From Gonatopus flavifemur (lineage: Eukaryota > Arthropoda > Insecta > Hymenoptera > Dryinidae), in NCBI GenBank assembly GCA_018340375.1, contig JAFFJZ010000007.1, forward strand, positions 1,488,001 through 1,552,000: a DNA stretch of 64,000 nucleotides. Reading direction: 5' to 3'. Within the stretch, counting starts at the first letter, position 1. Each line of letters starts with the position of its first letter. This document shows positions 47,622-60,004 of the stretch, one piece after another. A program made the translations under genes and the position numbers. The notes beneath the pieces were generated by a model that made no database searches, was not told where the DNA came from, and saw only the letters and a program-made list of their open reading frames with translations.

Positions 47622-48024
47622 TGTCCTGTTTCCTTTCCTTTCTTTCCTTTTTCGATATATTTTTATTCAAGTATCTTGCCACATTGATTTTCCTGTTCAT
47701 CAAAATGATGAATATAGTTTTCACATGTGAAAACATTCAAACGTACTTCAAATTCATTGTTAAATTGAGAAAAAAATCAAGTCAGCATAAACTTTTTTTT
47801 GAAAAACCTTACATTAGTTCATTTCAATGCTTTGTTTCAAATGCTTTAATAAAAATAAAGGAACTCTTTCATTTGTGCAGTCATGTTCCTCACGTTCCAT
47901 GTGGTCATCTATTTACCAGTATCCGTGTCATCTCTCCCACACGTGTGGGTGAGATGACTCAAAGTAGCGTATTTTTATAAATTATGAAAACTTAAATGGA
48001 ATTGAGAAAATCATAAATCATCCA

Positions 48025-48236
48025 CACAGAAAAAAAACTATCCTGTATCAAGAAAATATTGTTTTCGTTATACATGAAACACGGATTGTCTCAGTTCAAT
48101 GCAATTTGCTTTGAATCAAGAATTTTGTTTTTTCCTGTGTTTGATTGGAGGCAAATTGCATTGAACTGAGAGAATCCGTGTTTCATATATAACGAAAACA
48201 ATATTGTCTTGATACAAGATAGTTTTTTTTTCTGTG
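48025..48236. mobile_element. 212-bp palindrome, CACAGAAAAAAAAC ends, CA duplication
   Basis: The left arm CTATCCTGTATCAAGAAAAT...AACACGGATT returns inverted on the right with few changes. CA flanks both ends (48023-48024 and 48237-48238). Confidence 0.75.
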
Positions 48237-48354
48237 CATGCAGTTATGGGAAGAAAGGATCAATCTACGAACCAGAGCTTTCAAACATCCCTTAAAACCT
48301 GAATTGTCTTTTTTATTGGGAAAATTTCAAACGTGTGTCATCTCTCCCTCAGTC

Positions 48355-49007
48355 TTATGACTGGTTCCATGAAATCCTCCAACCCTGTCTTTTACCCGCT
48401 AAACGCTTAATTTTTACATATCTATGACAACCCTTATCTTGCATAATTTGCTTCATATAACTCAATCGAGGTCTACCTTTGCGAGTTTTATCATTCATTT
48501 TTTCTTCTAACATTGTTTTCAATAATGAACCATCATGCCTTAATGTGTGTCCTATCAGATGACTTCTTTTCACGACACGTTTCAAAAGACTTCTTTTTTC
48601 ATTTACCTTCTCAAGTACTTCCTCATTTTTCACTTTCTGTATCCCCTTTATTCTAAGCATCCTTCTATAACACCACATTTCAAAAGCTTCAAGTTTTCAT
48701 TGGTCCGTTTTTCCAATTGTCCAAGTTTTGCAACCATATAATGCGTACTCCAAACGTAACTGTCCTAGAATTTCTCCCTTACTGCTAAGCTAATATTCTT
48801 TGAGCATAGTAACTGTTTCTTCTGGTAGAAAGCCCCTCCTTTAATTTGTGTTCCTTCTTGACCCTCTATTTCTATTATTACGGTTTGATTCCTATATAAT
48901 TCATATATTATTCTCCTATCCTCAAAATTAATTTCTACCGTTTTCAAAATCGCGAACATCTTCTCCCAATCAACATTATCGAATGCTGTTTATATATCTA
49001 CAAAACC
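48355..49007 (-). pseudogene. C-terminal part of the non-LTR reverse transcriptase, decayed
   Basis: On the minus strand from 49007 the frame reads GFVDI, a stop, then TAFDNVDWEKMFAIL, where the catalytic Asp box of RT would be. It continues IYELYRNQTVIIEIEGQEG and then jumps to AFYQKKQLLCSKNI, so the segment with the second Asp pair is deleted. After a frame change, 48678-48355 encodes MWCYRRMLRIKGIQKVKNEE and GHTLRHDGSLLKTMLEEK, then RKGRPRLSYMKQI, the conserved tail of this class. Confidence 0.75.
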
Positions 49008-49009
49008 TA

Positions 49010-50301
49010 CGAGGGTGGATTGATAAGTTTCCGGCCTGATCAAGAGATGGCGCCACTAGGCCCACCTTGAGGTGGCGTTCTATAGTACCATCCTTAGATA
49101 GCTTGTAGCTATAGTTTCAGTCCGATCGCCATGTTAGTTTAGTTTTGAGAGCACGCTGACCAAGACGCCTCTGTGTTTTTCGTAAAAATGGAAAAGCTGG
49201 AAAATCGTGCTGTCATCAAATACTTTTATTTGGAGGGGTTAACGCCGAAGGAAATTAAAGAAGAGATGGACTCAACACTGGGGACATCCTCCCCATCATA
49301 TTCAACCGTTAAGCAGTGGGTTTCCGAGTTTAAAAAGGGTCGTGTGAGCACCTCTGATGAGCCTCGCTCAGGACGCCCCATTGAGGTCACAACTCCAGAT
49401 ATGATCGAAAAAATCCATCAAATAGTGCTGAAAGATCGCAGATTGAAAGTTCGTGAGATAGCTGAGACCTGTAAGATGTCATATGAACGTGTACAAAATA
49501 TTTTGCACCAACATTTGTATATGGAAAAGCTCTGTGCAAGATGGGTGCCGCGTTTGCTAACAGTCGACCAAAAATTGATTCGAAAGAACATTTCTATCGC
49601 CAATTTGGCGTTGTATAAGCGTGATCCAAGCGAATTTTTGCGTCGATTCGTAACCGTTGACGAAACTTGGGTCCACCACTACACTCCTGAAACCAAAGAA
49701 CAGTCTAAACAGTGGATTGGACCAGGGGAACCAACTCCAAAGAAGGCAAAACAATTTTTCGGCGAACAAGGTTATGGCTACTGTTTTTTGGGATGCAAGA
49801 GGTATTATATACATTGATTACCTTGAAAAGGGTAAAACTATCACTGGTCAATACTACGCAGACTTATTGCAACGTTTGAGCCACGAAGTGAAAATTAAAC
49901 GACCTCATCTGGCGAAGAAAAAAATCTTGTTTCATCACGATAACGCACCAGCGCACACGTCAATCGTTGCGATGGCTAAAATCAACGATCTGAAGTTTGA
50001 ATTAATGCCGCACCCTCCCTACTCTCCAGACCTAGCCCCGAGTGACAATTATCTGTTTCCTAACCTCAAAAAATGGCTTGGCGGTAAGAGATTTGCGGAC
50101 AATGAAGAAGTAATCGAAGCTGTAAATGGGTATTTTGAGGAGCTTGACGAATCAGTCTATAGAGATGGCATTACTAGACTAGAACACCGCTATGAGAAAT
50201 GTATCAGCCTTGGAGGAGATTATGTTGAGAAATAAAAAAAAAAAAATTCTTAAAAACGTTGTTTTTCTTGGTCAGGCCGGAAACTTATCAATCCACCCTC
50301 G
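49010..50301 (+). mobile_element. Full-length mariner (1292 bp), TA duplication, one frameshift
   Basis: Inverted repeats start CGAGGGTGGATTGATAAGTT at both ends and are nearly identical for over 30 bp. TA flanks at 49008-49009 and 50302-50303. It sits inside the RT of a non-LTR element. Ends and length are those of an intact mariner. Confidence 0.92.
49188..50235 (+). pseudogene. Mariner transposase (D,D34D) with one frameshift
   Basis: The start is taken at 49188 ([17 protein letters not shown]). HTH regions include [12 protein letters not shown] and [20 protein letters not shown]. The first catalytic Asp is in [11 protein letters not shown] one-base frame change lies near 49757-49768, after PKKAK; the other frame continues from [14 protein letters not shown]. 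The second Asp is in LFHHDNAPAH, and the third is 34 residues later in PDLAPSDNY. The product would be about 349 residues. No other lesion is visible, which suggests recent insertion. Confidence 0.9.
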
Positions 50302-50303
50302 TA

Positions 50304-50615
50304 TGCACACAGATTTTTTTAACTCTCGTCTTCTTTCTACTACTGTTCTAAGTGCTAAAATTGCTTCTCGCGTTCCCCTATTTTTCCTAAAACCAAACTC
50401 ATCTTCTGCTAATCTACTCTCTATTTCATCCTCTATCCTCCTGTATATATTTCTTGTCAGTATTTTCGAGGTATGTGAAGTCAAACTAATCGTACTGTAG
50501 TCCTCGCATTTGTCTGCTCCTTGTTTTTTCGGAGAGGCGAGAATTTTATTCTTTTGGAAATCCTTCGGTACTTCTCCATTTTCGTACATATCCCTGACCA
50601 ATTCAAACAGTGCGT
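50304..50615 (-). pseudogene. RT fingers segment of the non-LTR retrotransposon
   Basis: On the minus strand it reads ALFELVRDMYENGEVPKDFQ, then KNKILASPKKQGADKCEDY, TSHTSKIL and ESRLAEDEFGFRKNRGTREAI, the standard first half of an RTE/jockey-type RT. It is cut at 50304 by the mariner, after KKSVCI. Confidence 0.75.
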
Positions 50616-50639
50616 CACGGGTTTATTTCTCCCTGCTTT

Positions 50640-52160
50640 ACTTCAATGTGGTGATCGGCAAGATGTCAATTCTATTCAGAATGTGTGGTTTGACATGACA
50701 ATAAGACTCAGAGGAGAGCTTGTGTGCACAACAGAGCAACTGTGTTGGCAAATCGAGAAGGTATGACAATCTTCATCTAATTAATACACATAAGATTTTG
50801 TCAGAAGCATGAAAAAAAGATGTAGAGGTATAATGAGTAGTGCGGGTGATGAGACGAAATATTAGGTGATTGCGCAATAGCTAATGCTACGTACTTCAAT
50901 ATAAATAAGCAATCTAATTAAACTTCTTATTTCCTCCAAATTGTGGTGATCACTTGTTTGTTGAACAGATTGTCACCGAGCAGCAATAGAAGTTCAAAGT
51001 ATATACGAAATACAAACGTTCGTAGAATATGCGAATCGGACACGAAGAACATATAATGAACGTTCATATTATAGGATATTCGAATGAGACTGTTTCAAAT
51101 ATACTTAGAACGTACATAGTACTCTCGAAATGTACGATATTCATTCAATCGACGTTCGATTGACGTCTCATCGTATATTCGATTACATACGGTCAATGAA
51201 TATGCGTAGCATCTATGGAACGGTTTCATTGGAATGTGCATAGAGCATATGCCGAATATTTGAAAAACGTTCATATTATATTCTGGTGCTACTTGGGTAC
51301 TCATCATGAAACACTTACATCTTCGGGAATCACATTTGAACGTAGTCACATGACAATTCTATTAGAACATAACGAAACAAGTGCCTCAGAAAATCACTCA
51401 AATCATCGATTTCGAAGAAATAAGATTTCCATCACTTCTCAACCGATTTGGCTGAAACTCATACAAGAGCATCATAGGCTCATCGCTGAAATGTAGTATG
51501 ATTTTCATTAGGATCGCATGAATAGAAGATGAGATGAACGCGCTGCAGAATGGACCTACGAAAAAAAATAAAAAAACATCGCCACATCAATCAAGACTAT
51601 CTCTGATCCTCTGAAACGATTTACCTGGAATCCATGCGGAACCCTAACTTTTTTAGTGATAACATTTGAGCAAAGTTACATGATGTTCAGATCGTTTCAA
51701 TATGACGAAGGCATGCTTTCAAAAAATTTCTAAGAAAATCAATTCCGAAACTGGAATTTTCCTCCCTTCTGTATTGATTCAACTGACAGTCATCCAATCA
51801 GTCCGGACCAATTGAGCTGAAACTCACATGGGACCAGAATTCCTCCGATCTACGATTGTGTTATAAATTTCATAACGATCGGATAAGAAAAACGGGGAAC
51901 ATTTGCGTTCGCAATCTGTTGACAGACCAACAAAGATGATGACAGACAAGCACAAAACCAAACTTTTCCTTGACCCGAGAGGAACATTTTGGTCTAAGAA
52001 ATTTTCATTTCGGGGACAAAAAAATTCCAGTTCCTCGGAACGATCGTAAAGCTTTCCTGTAAACAAGGAAGCGAACATGTCGGCTGTCCGATATTAGGAA
52101 ACACTTCTGGAACTAAGGGGTTTGAGACTTCGGACCAGGGTCCGAAATTAATCATAATTT
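50640..52160. other. No recognisable gene
   Basis: AT-rich sequence with scattered AACGTTCATATTATA and ATATTCGAAT motifs around 50990-51290 and only short frames. No domain, terminal repeat or palindrome of note. Confidence 0.4.
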
Positions 52161-52163
52161 CTA

Positions 52164-52388
52164 CGCGGAAAAAAAGATGAGTGTAAGTAACTATTTAACT
52201 TGTAAGCGCATATGGATCAATTTTTTTTTCGTTAGAATAACAATTTTTTTCGTTGATTCGACTGATTTTTTCAGCAAGTGATTTCAAATTGATGGAATTA
52301 ATAAATAAATTTGTTATTTTAGCGGAAAAAATGGATCCATATGCGCTTATAAGTTAAATGGTTATTTCAATGAAATTTTTCGTCTCCG
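52164..52388. mobile_element. 225-bp foldback, CGCGGAAAAAAAG ends, TA duplication
   Basis: It starts CGCGGAAAAAAAGATGAG and ends CGTCTCCG, flanked by TA at 52162-52163 and 52389-52390. The arms share TTAACTTGTAAGCGCATATG and its inverse. Confidence 0.6.
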
Positions 52389-52736
52389 TATAAAATTGAT
52401 TCCTCCTCCAGCTTCATTCTATTTAAAATACATGCTTAAAGATATTTTTGAATGAACTAATGTGGATTCATGACGGTATTCTGAGTTTTGTGTCGGAAAA
52501 ATCTCAAGTGTCCGATAGTGGGGAAATCCCTTTTCCTACGGCTTTTTGCTCCCGCTGGTGGAAAGTGCATTATTGTAATTAAGAATAATTTCAGCCACAA
52601 TTTGGTGTAAATATATTCTCGCAAACCTAGCTATTAGGATATACATTTCCCATTCAACGCATATTATCACAATAATTTTTCACCTGGATAAAACACCCAC
52701 CGATGAGTTTCGTCACATCGACGTAAAATTTGAGCG

Positions 52737-52913
52737 GAGAATCGGTGGATGAGGTAGATCAGCTGATAAACGGTTGCTCGCCGGAGAAGCGACGTGGAGG
52801 CAACGAAGAAAAGTCCGCATAAAAATCAAGGCCGGACTTTTCTTCGTTGCCTCAATGTGGCTTTTCCGACGAGCAACCGTTCACCCACCGATCCACCTCA
52901 TCCACCGATTCTC
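52737..52913. repeat. 177-bp GC-richer palindrome
   Basis: GAGAATCGGTGGATGAGGTAG...CGGTTGCTCG...GAGGCAACGAAGAAAAGTCC is mirrored inverted on the right with few changes; arms are about 80 bp. It looks like a hairpin element. The target duplication is not clear. Confidence 0.65.
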
Positions 52914-53104
52914 AACCTAAATCCTACGCCGCAGCAACCTAGCAGTTTTGTATGGGTAGTATTTCTGAAATATTGTTATATGATAGCAATGGTGCAGCAA
53001 TATGCCGTGATGAAATCATGTAATGTGTGGGTTGTAAGTGAAACATATAGTCGAAAATATTCATACTACTGTGGGCAAAAAATAATAAGACTTTGATTTA
53101 ATTG

Positions 53105-53224
53105 AAGGCTATTCCGGAAAATGACTTCAACAACTATTTCGAGGATTGGAAAAAACGTTGGCACAAGTGTATTGGGGCCAGGGAGGATTACTTTGAGGGG
53201 GACGAAATAGATTTGGAAGAATGA
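53105..53224 (+). pseudogene. Mariner transposase C-terminal fragment
   Basis: It encodes KAIPENDFNNYFEDWKKRW, then HKCIGAREDYFEGDEIDLEE and a stop. This matches the tail of the mariner transposase at 23529 (WIVRWHKCIISGGDYFEGDT), so it is a related but distinct lineage. Only about 40 residues remain. Confidence 0.75.
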
Positions 53225-54313
53225 ATTGAGAATTTTTGAATTATACACGGAGAAAACTGGAATAGTGAGGTTCACCATTATCGTTTAGTAGAACCTTGTT
53301 TCGTTGAAAGCACTAAGCAATCAATTTATTCTACTAAATATAATTCAGTAAAGATTCGTGATTTCAACAAAACGGTGCAGTAGTCCATGTATGATCAATA
53401 TTACGGATGGTGTAGTTAGTTTGACTGACTCAATCGCCTTTACTACGCTGTTTAGTAATAATAACTATTTTATTCGCGCTCGAGCGGAGTGAACCGAAAC
53501 GAGTCGAACATAACCGAATATACGAACTCTCCTCGCTTACCGACACTGTTTTGTTTATAAAGGATTTTTTTCTCTCATGAATGTGTTAATGGCAGGAAAG
53601 GAGTTGATATTAACTCGTATATGGAATATGCCTATCATGATTCTCGTCTTAATAATCAACACTTCACAAAATCAATTTATTTAGAAAATCCAAAATTGTT
53701 CCAACAGTATCCTCTAATCATAAGTTCTCCAAACACTTATAAGAGATACGCAAAGCTAGGAAAATTATATGTTCAGTTTAGCTCGAGTGGTATACGCGTT
53801 AGGTGTAGGTAGGTAGGTAGGTAGGATGTTGAGGTTCGATTCCCGCTTTCAGCACCCTGAATGTCATGTGCAATCGATGTTCGATGCTACAACTTCACGC
53901 TCAACTAAACAGTAATGAATGTCAAGCAATCAAAATTTTTGCTGCTTTGGGAAATTATTTCTAAAGACAACATCAACAACCTTCATAATATAACAAAAAT
54001 CGAATTCATATTGTTGTTTAGTGAAAATTATCATGTCCATTCCGCGGAATAGATGATTTGTGTGGTGGAATCAATTATGCGACCTTCACTGTTTGGTACG
54101 AATAACAATGCTTGGGTAATCGAATGAAATACAAGTTTAGTAAAATTAATTTGACTTGTCATGGTGACATGAACTGTACGTGCATTCGGTTTCTAATACT
54201 AAACATTTGGTCTGTCCATATTTCACTAAATCGTTAAGTACGAGATACCATTGGTTTGATTGATATCACTACAGTAGACTCTCGATTTAAGCACCATCCG
54301 TGTCCTTATTCTA

Positions 54314-55258
54314 CAGGTTGGTTGAAAAGTTTCTGCGCTCGAAATGAAAGAATACTGTTTTTGTTACGAAATATATTTTTTTATTCAATGTAATCTCCTA
54401 GAAGCTCAATACACTTGTTCCAATGATCTTCCAATAATTTTATCTCATCCTTATAATGGTTTTCCGGAAGCTCTGCAAAATAACCGTCTACAGCTGCTAT
54501 GGCCTCTTCATTCGACGAAAAATGCTTTCCACGAAGGAATTGTTCGAGATTTCTGAAGAGATAGCAGTCGCTAGGAGCCAAATCTGGCGAATACGGTGGA
54601 TGTTCAAGCAATTCGTACTTGAGTTCTTTGAATTTAGCCATCGTCAAAACACTTTTGTGGGCAGGTGCATTATCTTGATGAAAAATGATTTTTTTCTTCT
54701 TTAAACCAGGTCTTTTCTCACGAATTTTTTTCCAAATAGTTTTTTCATACGTAATTCTTCATGTAAAATATGGAGTACTCGTTCGTCTGAGATGTCTATG
54801 GCATTAGCAATTTCACGCTTAGTCAAACTTGGATCTTCACTAACCATATTATGTACATGCTCAATGATTTCTGCTGTGGTTGCAGTTTTTGGTCGTCCTT
54901 CGCGTGGATCGTCTTCAAGGCTAGTACGACCACGTTTAAATCCACCAGCCCAAAATTCAACGGTGCGTTTTGACGGTGAGGACTCCTTATACACTTCTAA
55001 CAATTGTTCATAAATTTCCTTTGCTTTTAAACCCTTCAAAACAAAGAATCTAATGACTGCACGATATTCAATTTTTTCCATATTGAGAAAAATCAATGAC
55101 ACGTCAACTTCAAATGGCTTGTGAACAAAGAATGAATTGACAGAATGACTTGTAACTTTGCATGTGTTCTCAGGACAGATATACCAACTTGAGAAAAAAA
55201 AAGTTTTGAGCTAGCAGTGCTATCTCTTGGTGAGCGCAGGAACTTTTCAACCAACCTG
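54314..55258 (-). mobile_element. Internally deleted mariner (945 bp), TA duplication
   Basis: Ends CAGGTTGGTTGAAAAGTTTC and, inverted, CAGGTTGGTTGAAAAGTTCC, flanked by TA at 54312-54313 and 55259-55260. The minus-strand transposase lacks its centre. It is the innermost of four nested elements. Confidence 0.88.
54381..55081 (-). pseudogene. Mariner transposase lacking the first catalytic Asp region
   Basis: The likely start is at 55081 (MEKIEYRAVIRFFVLKGL). HTH regions include LTKREIANAIDISDERVLHI. After KKFVRKDLV comes a stop, and the same frame continues RRKKIIFHQDNAPAHKSVL, so about 100 residues including the first catalytic Asp are gone. The second Asp (HQDNAPAH) and the third (PDLAPSDCY, 34 residues on) remain. 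The tail reads WNKCIELLGDYIE. It might still bind TIRs, but it cannot cut. Confidence 0.85.
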
Positions 55259-55373
55259 TACTTGGGATGCAATCTCATGTGAGAGAAAGACAAAGATGGT
55301 GCTCAAATCGAGAGTCTACTGTATTCAGTTTTCTCCGTGTGAACAAAGTCTTACTATTTTTTGCCCACAGTCG

Positions 55374-58300
55374 TATATGTATTCATGTTCTTGAAGTTTG
55401 AATCGTTCATAGAAACGAAACGAAAATCCAAATTCTGAAAGTCTGATGAATCATCAATGTTTAACTTCTCGAATTAACTCTTTGGGAGTGGAAACCCTGT
55501 TTGGAGGATGTATTGCAAGATTTTATATCTTTCTTAGCTCAATATTTTGTAATTAGAATACTAATCCGTTTCAATAAACGCCTCAAACTTCAGCAACATA
55601 TGTATTCAATAAAGAGGAAGGTACTTCTAGATAATTGGAAATCAAACCCCTCTCACATGTTTATGAATAACGGAAGTGTACGTCATTGGGAAATAAATGC
55701 ATGACCTACTTTCCATCGATCCAATGAGATTGATGATAAATCATATCACACCGGATATAACATTTTATAGGATTCTATAAAGGCACTTGCATCAAAGCGG
55801 AAGTTACCGTGACATTTGTGCACAAAATGGTTCGTGGACATTGAACCATTTAATTCGTGACAGGAAGTTTCATTCGTCTAACAATAAGTTCAAATTCGAT
55901 TTTACGTATACAATATTCTAGTCCCGTTTCGACGATCAGTCACGATTGAATTTGGTCTTCTAATACTTCATGCAAGGCTACGCACCCGCATATGAGTCAG
56001 TGAATGCGTTACCCATATACATACGTGATTGAGAATTCCTGTTTACGCATGCACATTCCTTTAATACAACTTCTGAAAAGCAATTTTATTTATTTATCCG
56101 TCAATGGTGGCTCAACCACACACGTTGATGAATGAAATACGGAGAAACTGATGGAAGTGTTATTCCATTATACGATGATTTCTAAACCGTTATACTCAGA
56201 CCTGTGTTCATTATACGTCAGAACTACCGGGAGTTCCAGACGGAAAGAATCATCAACTGCCTTTCTATATATGCCTCAGAAGTAATTTCGTGAAAAATTT
56301 GATCGAACTTGAAGAATTTTCAACGAGATCGTTTACATCGTATTCTTACTTCCATCTTTGCAACGATCAGAGTTAGGAGTGAATTCAACCATTTCAGAAG
56401 CACCGTGTACAAGAATACGGTGGTTGGAAGTCCGATCGGTGGGACTGTATGGTCTAAAAATAATATAAGGCCTAGCTTAACTTCATTCGAATGGACTATT
56501 TGGAGATGGAAATTCTTCTTCTGAAACAAATTCGATGTAGTACGTATTGCACCATAGATGAGCACCATCGATGGAAGATATACACAGGAAGAGGAATCTG
56601 TGGCATTCTATTGTAAAGTTCTAAATTTTATATTTCATGATTGTGTGGAATTGATCAATGAATATGTTTTCTCCTTATTGCTTTGACTGCTTTCCAAAAA
56701 ATTCAAATTTTCTCAAACGATCCGCCGCTTGAAAACACCCATTAGATCACATTGATAAATGAGATTCAATACAAATTTTGCAATGGCAGATGGCTGTTCG
56801 ACTCTTTCGGCCCTGTTATAAACCGGAGTTTCATAGTTTTCGTGAGTTGAAGTAGTCATTTTCTGTTACAAAACTTGTGATGATTGAAGGGATTGAATTG
56901 ATGTTTCTGATTAGAGTTTGGGTTGAAGATCTAGATACACTGAGAGAAGAGATGATAGCAACATTACCGAAATTCCAGTTGTAGTTATTGAAAAGTATGA
57001 TAATTGAGTGACACATGGGGATTTTAGATGAACGTTCCTTTCTTCTCAATTATAATCATCCCATATCTGATATACCACGCGATGTTGAAAGAAAAAAGGA
57101 TTATTTTATATACATCGGAGTATAAGCTACGCAATGAAATATTGTCCATCACTTTACAATATAGAGAAGTATGTAAATTCGGTTGAACGAATCTTCACTG
57201 AGTAGTTTAGTAAAATATGACCATTATATCTGTCGAATATTCCGATCCTTATTTATTGAAATATAATGGTCTACTTGTTGATTTTTGTGGCATATTTGAT
57301 CAACCAATATCATGCAGTAAGAAAGGTGAAATTCTAATGGATTCAGTAATTGAATATCAATTTCAAAAGATCGATTTCCTAACACAAATAATGATAATTG
57401 CATTAATGTGACACAAGCGCTAGGACTCAAATCAATTTTTTATGAACAATGTACGCAAAAATGCGTAAGTTTATTTAAAATATCTCTCCGTACAGCATTT
57501 TTTCAGTGTTTCAAATCATGTTCTAAAACCCCTAGACAGCAATACAGTTCAGAGAGAATTCATATTCAATACTCTTTGGATTCTGAGAATCCATAAAGAA
57601 TTCTATATGAATACAGGTGGAATTTTTGTGTTGTATGGGTTTTACATAAACCTAATATTGCGCAATATATAACGAAACAATTGGCTCAAGTTTCAATAAG
57701 ATGTTAGACCATTCTTTCGGTACGTGATTGTCAGAGCGAAATTAGGCAAATCTTCCTTTGGCGAAATACTGTGGGAGGCTTCGTCTTCAAGTTATAAGCA
57801 GAATAAATTTCAACGAGGAAATCAAATTTTAAAATCAAGACTACCCCCTACTTTTGACATAGATTGCATCTAAAATATGCCAAAAATTTATACACTACAC
57901 TAAAACATTAGGAATATGCTGTCAGTTCAAAATGAACATCTGAGGATGAGAGGGAAATATTCTCAAAGTTCAACACAAGTCGATGAGAAATGAAATCAAA
58001 GCACGCACTGCACGCACAAGCGTTGATCTAGAGTAGGTAGTGATGGGGATGAGCACAGATTTTAGTGAACTAGACAGTAATCTGTATTCAAAAGGTTACG
58101 AACCAATCACTGGAAAATATGAGAACAAGAATGTTCTTGAAAGTCCACTAATGTTTCCAAAATACGTGTCGTAGACAATACATATTCATATACGATAGAA
58201 GTACGCACAACAAAACTACATGAATATATAATGTTTATACTGAGCATTACTCAGTAATTTGAGAAAAATAATTTCCCAAGTAGGAATGAAAGCTACAAGG

Positions 58301-58490
58301 TATTCAAATATTTTACTTTTTGATGGAGTTATTAGTCGTAGTTATGTGACACTATTATGTCTCACATCATAAGACTATCAATTGATGAAGTAGTTTGGTA
58401 TGACTGTAGTTTATAAGAAATACTGTTGTACATCCCTTTTGAATATGTAATGATTACAAAACTGAACCTATGATATTTATTGCAGGGCCA
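55374..58490. other. No recognisable gene
   Basis: Only short frames without domains. 55560-55610 (CGTTTCAATAAACGCCTCAAACTTCAGCAAC) resembles 3620-3655, so a dispersed repeat is present. Nothing else stood out. Confidence 0.4.
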
Positions 58491-58497
58491 CGGAGTC

Positions 58498-58575
58498 GAA
58501 GCTTTCACACAGCCGACTCCGACTCCGGACCACTTAAAATCTCCGACTGCAACTCCGACTCCGACTCTGGCTCTA
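58498..58575. repeat. CTCCGA-type microsatellite
   Basis: Repeats of ACTCCGACTCCG-like hexamers, partly degraded, on both sides of CACTTAAAATCTCC. Open frames across it are low-complexity translations and not genes. Confidence 0.6.
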
Positions 58576-59689
58576 GTGTTGATTCCCATGAATAAAAATT
58601 TCAAAAGAACCAAACTTGGACATAAGATAGACATTATTCGTTATCGAGGTTTTTCGACCTGCGTTTCAATATCATATTTATTGATATATTATTCAAGTTC
58701 GATTCGCTAAATATGTCGAGGCTAAAATGCAAACAATTAAGAGACTTCCAAGTCGTAACTAATTTTGATGTTCTATTACAAAATTGTATGCATGAATTAT
58801 TCCTCCCATCAACATTGTTCGACAGATATAAATATTCCAAATGTTAGGAAAAAACTTCGTCAACAACTTTCGACAAACAATTTCCTCTAAAACTTTCATT
58901 CATGAACCGTTGATCTGATGCGGTACATGAATTTGTATGTTTTTATATGCAGCAGCTTATTGAACAATTAGAACCAACAGGATGGATGAAAGAGCACGTT
59001 TCTTGATTATTTCAGAATATAATAAACACAAGAATCAATAAATGAAAAATATTTTGTTTCTGAATGTTTTCATTATCCACTGTAAAAAATAAATGTGGGA
59101 TATTTAAACAAAAATATTCCACCATGAATAGGGAACTTGACATCCTGATTTGGTAGAGTTTGCCCTTGCTTTTTGAAGGATTCAACACCAAAAAAACAGG
59201 ATAGTTGCTCAAAATGGAGGAAAAATCCCCTATTTTTTATGGAAAAATAATTCTCCCACGACCAGGGGATGGAATCCGCCATTAAAGTGAGGATTAACCC
59301 CCCATATTCCCTCTAGTGTTTGTAAATCTGTCACATTTCTGATAACATCAGTGAATCAACACAATCTGCGAATGATTCTCAAACAACTCCGAAACGATTT
59401 CCGTTCTGGTAATAAGAATAAGTGCAATATAAATCTATTAAGCAAATCAACATGGAGTGATAGCAAGATTCGTTGGAAACGAGCAGTATGGAGCTTTTTG
59501 AATAATTAGGTAATAATTAAGGACTTATCTTTCATTTGAAACTTTCGTATTCATTGCAATACTGTCGTAATACAACTTGTACACTATCTGGAATACATTA
59601 ATCGAAACAAAATTTTGCATAAGAAATTTGGAATTCATTTGGAACATGAATAACAATCTATGAAAAATTTGAAATGATGAAATAGTCGA

Positions 59690-59920
59690 TTAAGAATTCG
59701 TTCTCAAGAATAGAATGGCTTCTATCAAATCATTTTTCAGAAAAGCGCGCAAATCTGGTTTGATGATTTTTAAAGAAGAAAACAGTCTTTCAACACTGAC
59801 TTGTGTAGATGGCAATCCTATAACAGCTCTGGCAGCATCTTGAACTATCAGTGGATATTTTTTTATAGCCTCTCGGACAGTGATATTTGATTTTCTATTG
59901 AATTTTTCTACTCCGATCAA
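59690..59920 (-). pseudogene. hAT transposase C-terminal (dimerisation) fragment
   Basis: On the minus strand it reads KYPLIVQDAARAVIGLPSTQVSVERLFSSLKIIKPDLRAF with breaks allowed, then LKNDLIEAILFLRTN and a stop. The GLPSTQVSVERLFS block is the hallmark of the hAT C-terminal dimerisation region. The rest of the transposase is absent, and no TIR was found nearby. 58580-59689 holds nothing else I recognise. Confidence 0.75.
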
Positions 59921-60004
59921 CGAATAGCAATAGATTCATATAATAAAACCTATGAGATATATGTATACTGAAGATTATTGTATAGATTACACACTTACTC
60001 ACTA

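Larger units (their letters stand above)
48350..50615 (-). mobile_element. Non-LTR retrotransposon fragment (RTE/jockey-like), split by a mariner
   Basis: Two blocks, 50615-50304 and 49007-48355, read on the minus strand as one reverse transcriptase with a deleted centre; the mariner at 49010-50301 lies between them. The 5' part with the endonuclease is absent. The 3' edge is near 48320. Confidence 0.75.
54272..55321. mobile_element. Short CAGTAGACTCTCGATTT-ended element split by a mariner
   Basis: The left end CAGTAGACTCTCGATTTAAG and the right end, inverted CAGTAGACTCTCGATTTGAG, pair for about 28 bp, with TA flanks at 54270-54271 and 55322-55323. Without the mariner inside it would be about 103 bp, so it is a minimal TIR-only element. 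Confidence 0.75.
53246..55339. mobile_element. CACGGAGAAAACTG-ended element, second copy, containing nested elements
   Basis: It starts CACGGAGAAAACTGGAATAG and ends CAGTTTTCTCCGTG. The left 450 bp matches 620-1137 inverted. The flanks are TA on the left and TG on the right. A (AGGT)n run lies at 53806-53824. It contains the element at 54272-55321. Confidence 0.65.
53066..55373 (+). mobile_element. Deleted mariner-family element hosting three further nested elements
   Basis: Inverted ends CTACTGTGGGCAAAAAATA and CGACTGTGGGCAAAAAATA match for over 25 bp, flanked by TA at 53064-53065 and 55374-55375. Directly after the left end lies a mariner transposase C-terminus (53105-53224). The rest of its gene is missing, and most of the interior is the element 53246-55339. 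Confidence 0.8.

Noticed and set aside
53806..53824. (AGGT)n as a telomeric or CRISPR-like repeat
   Set aside because: Only about five perfect units of a simple tetranucleotide; an ordinary microsatellite.
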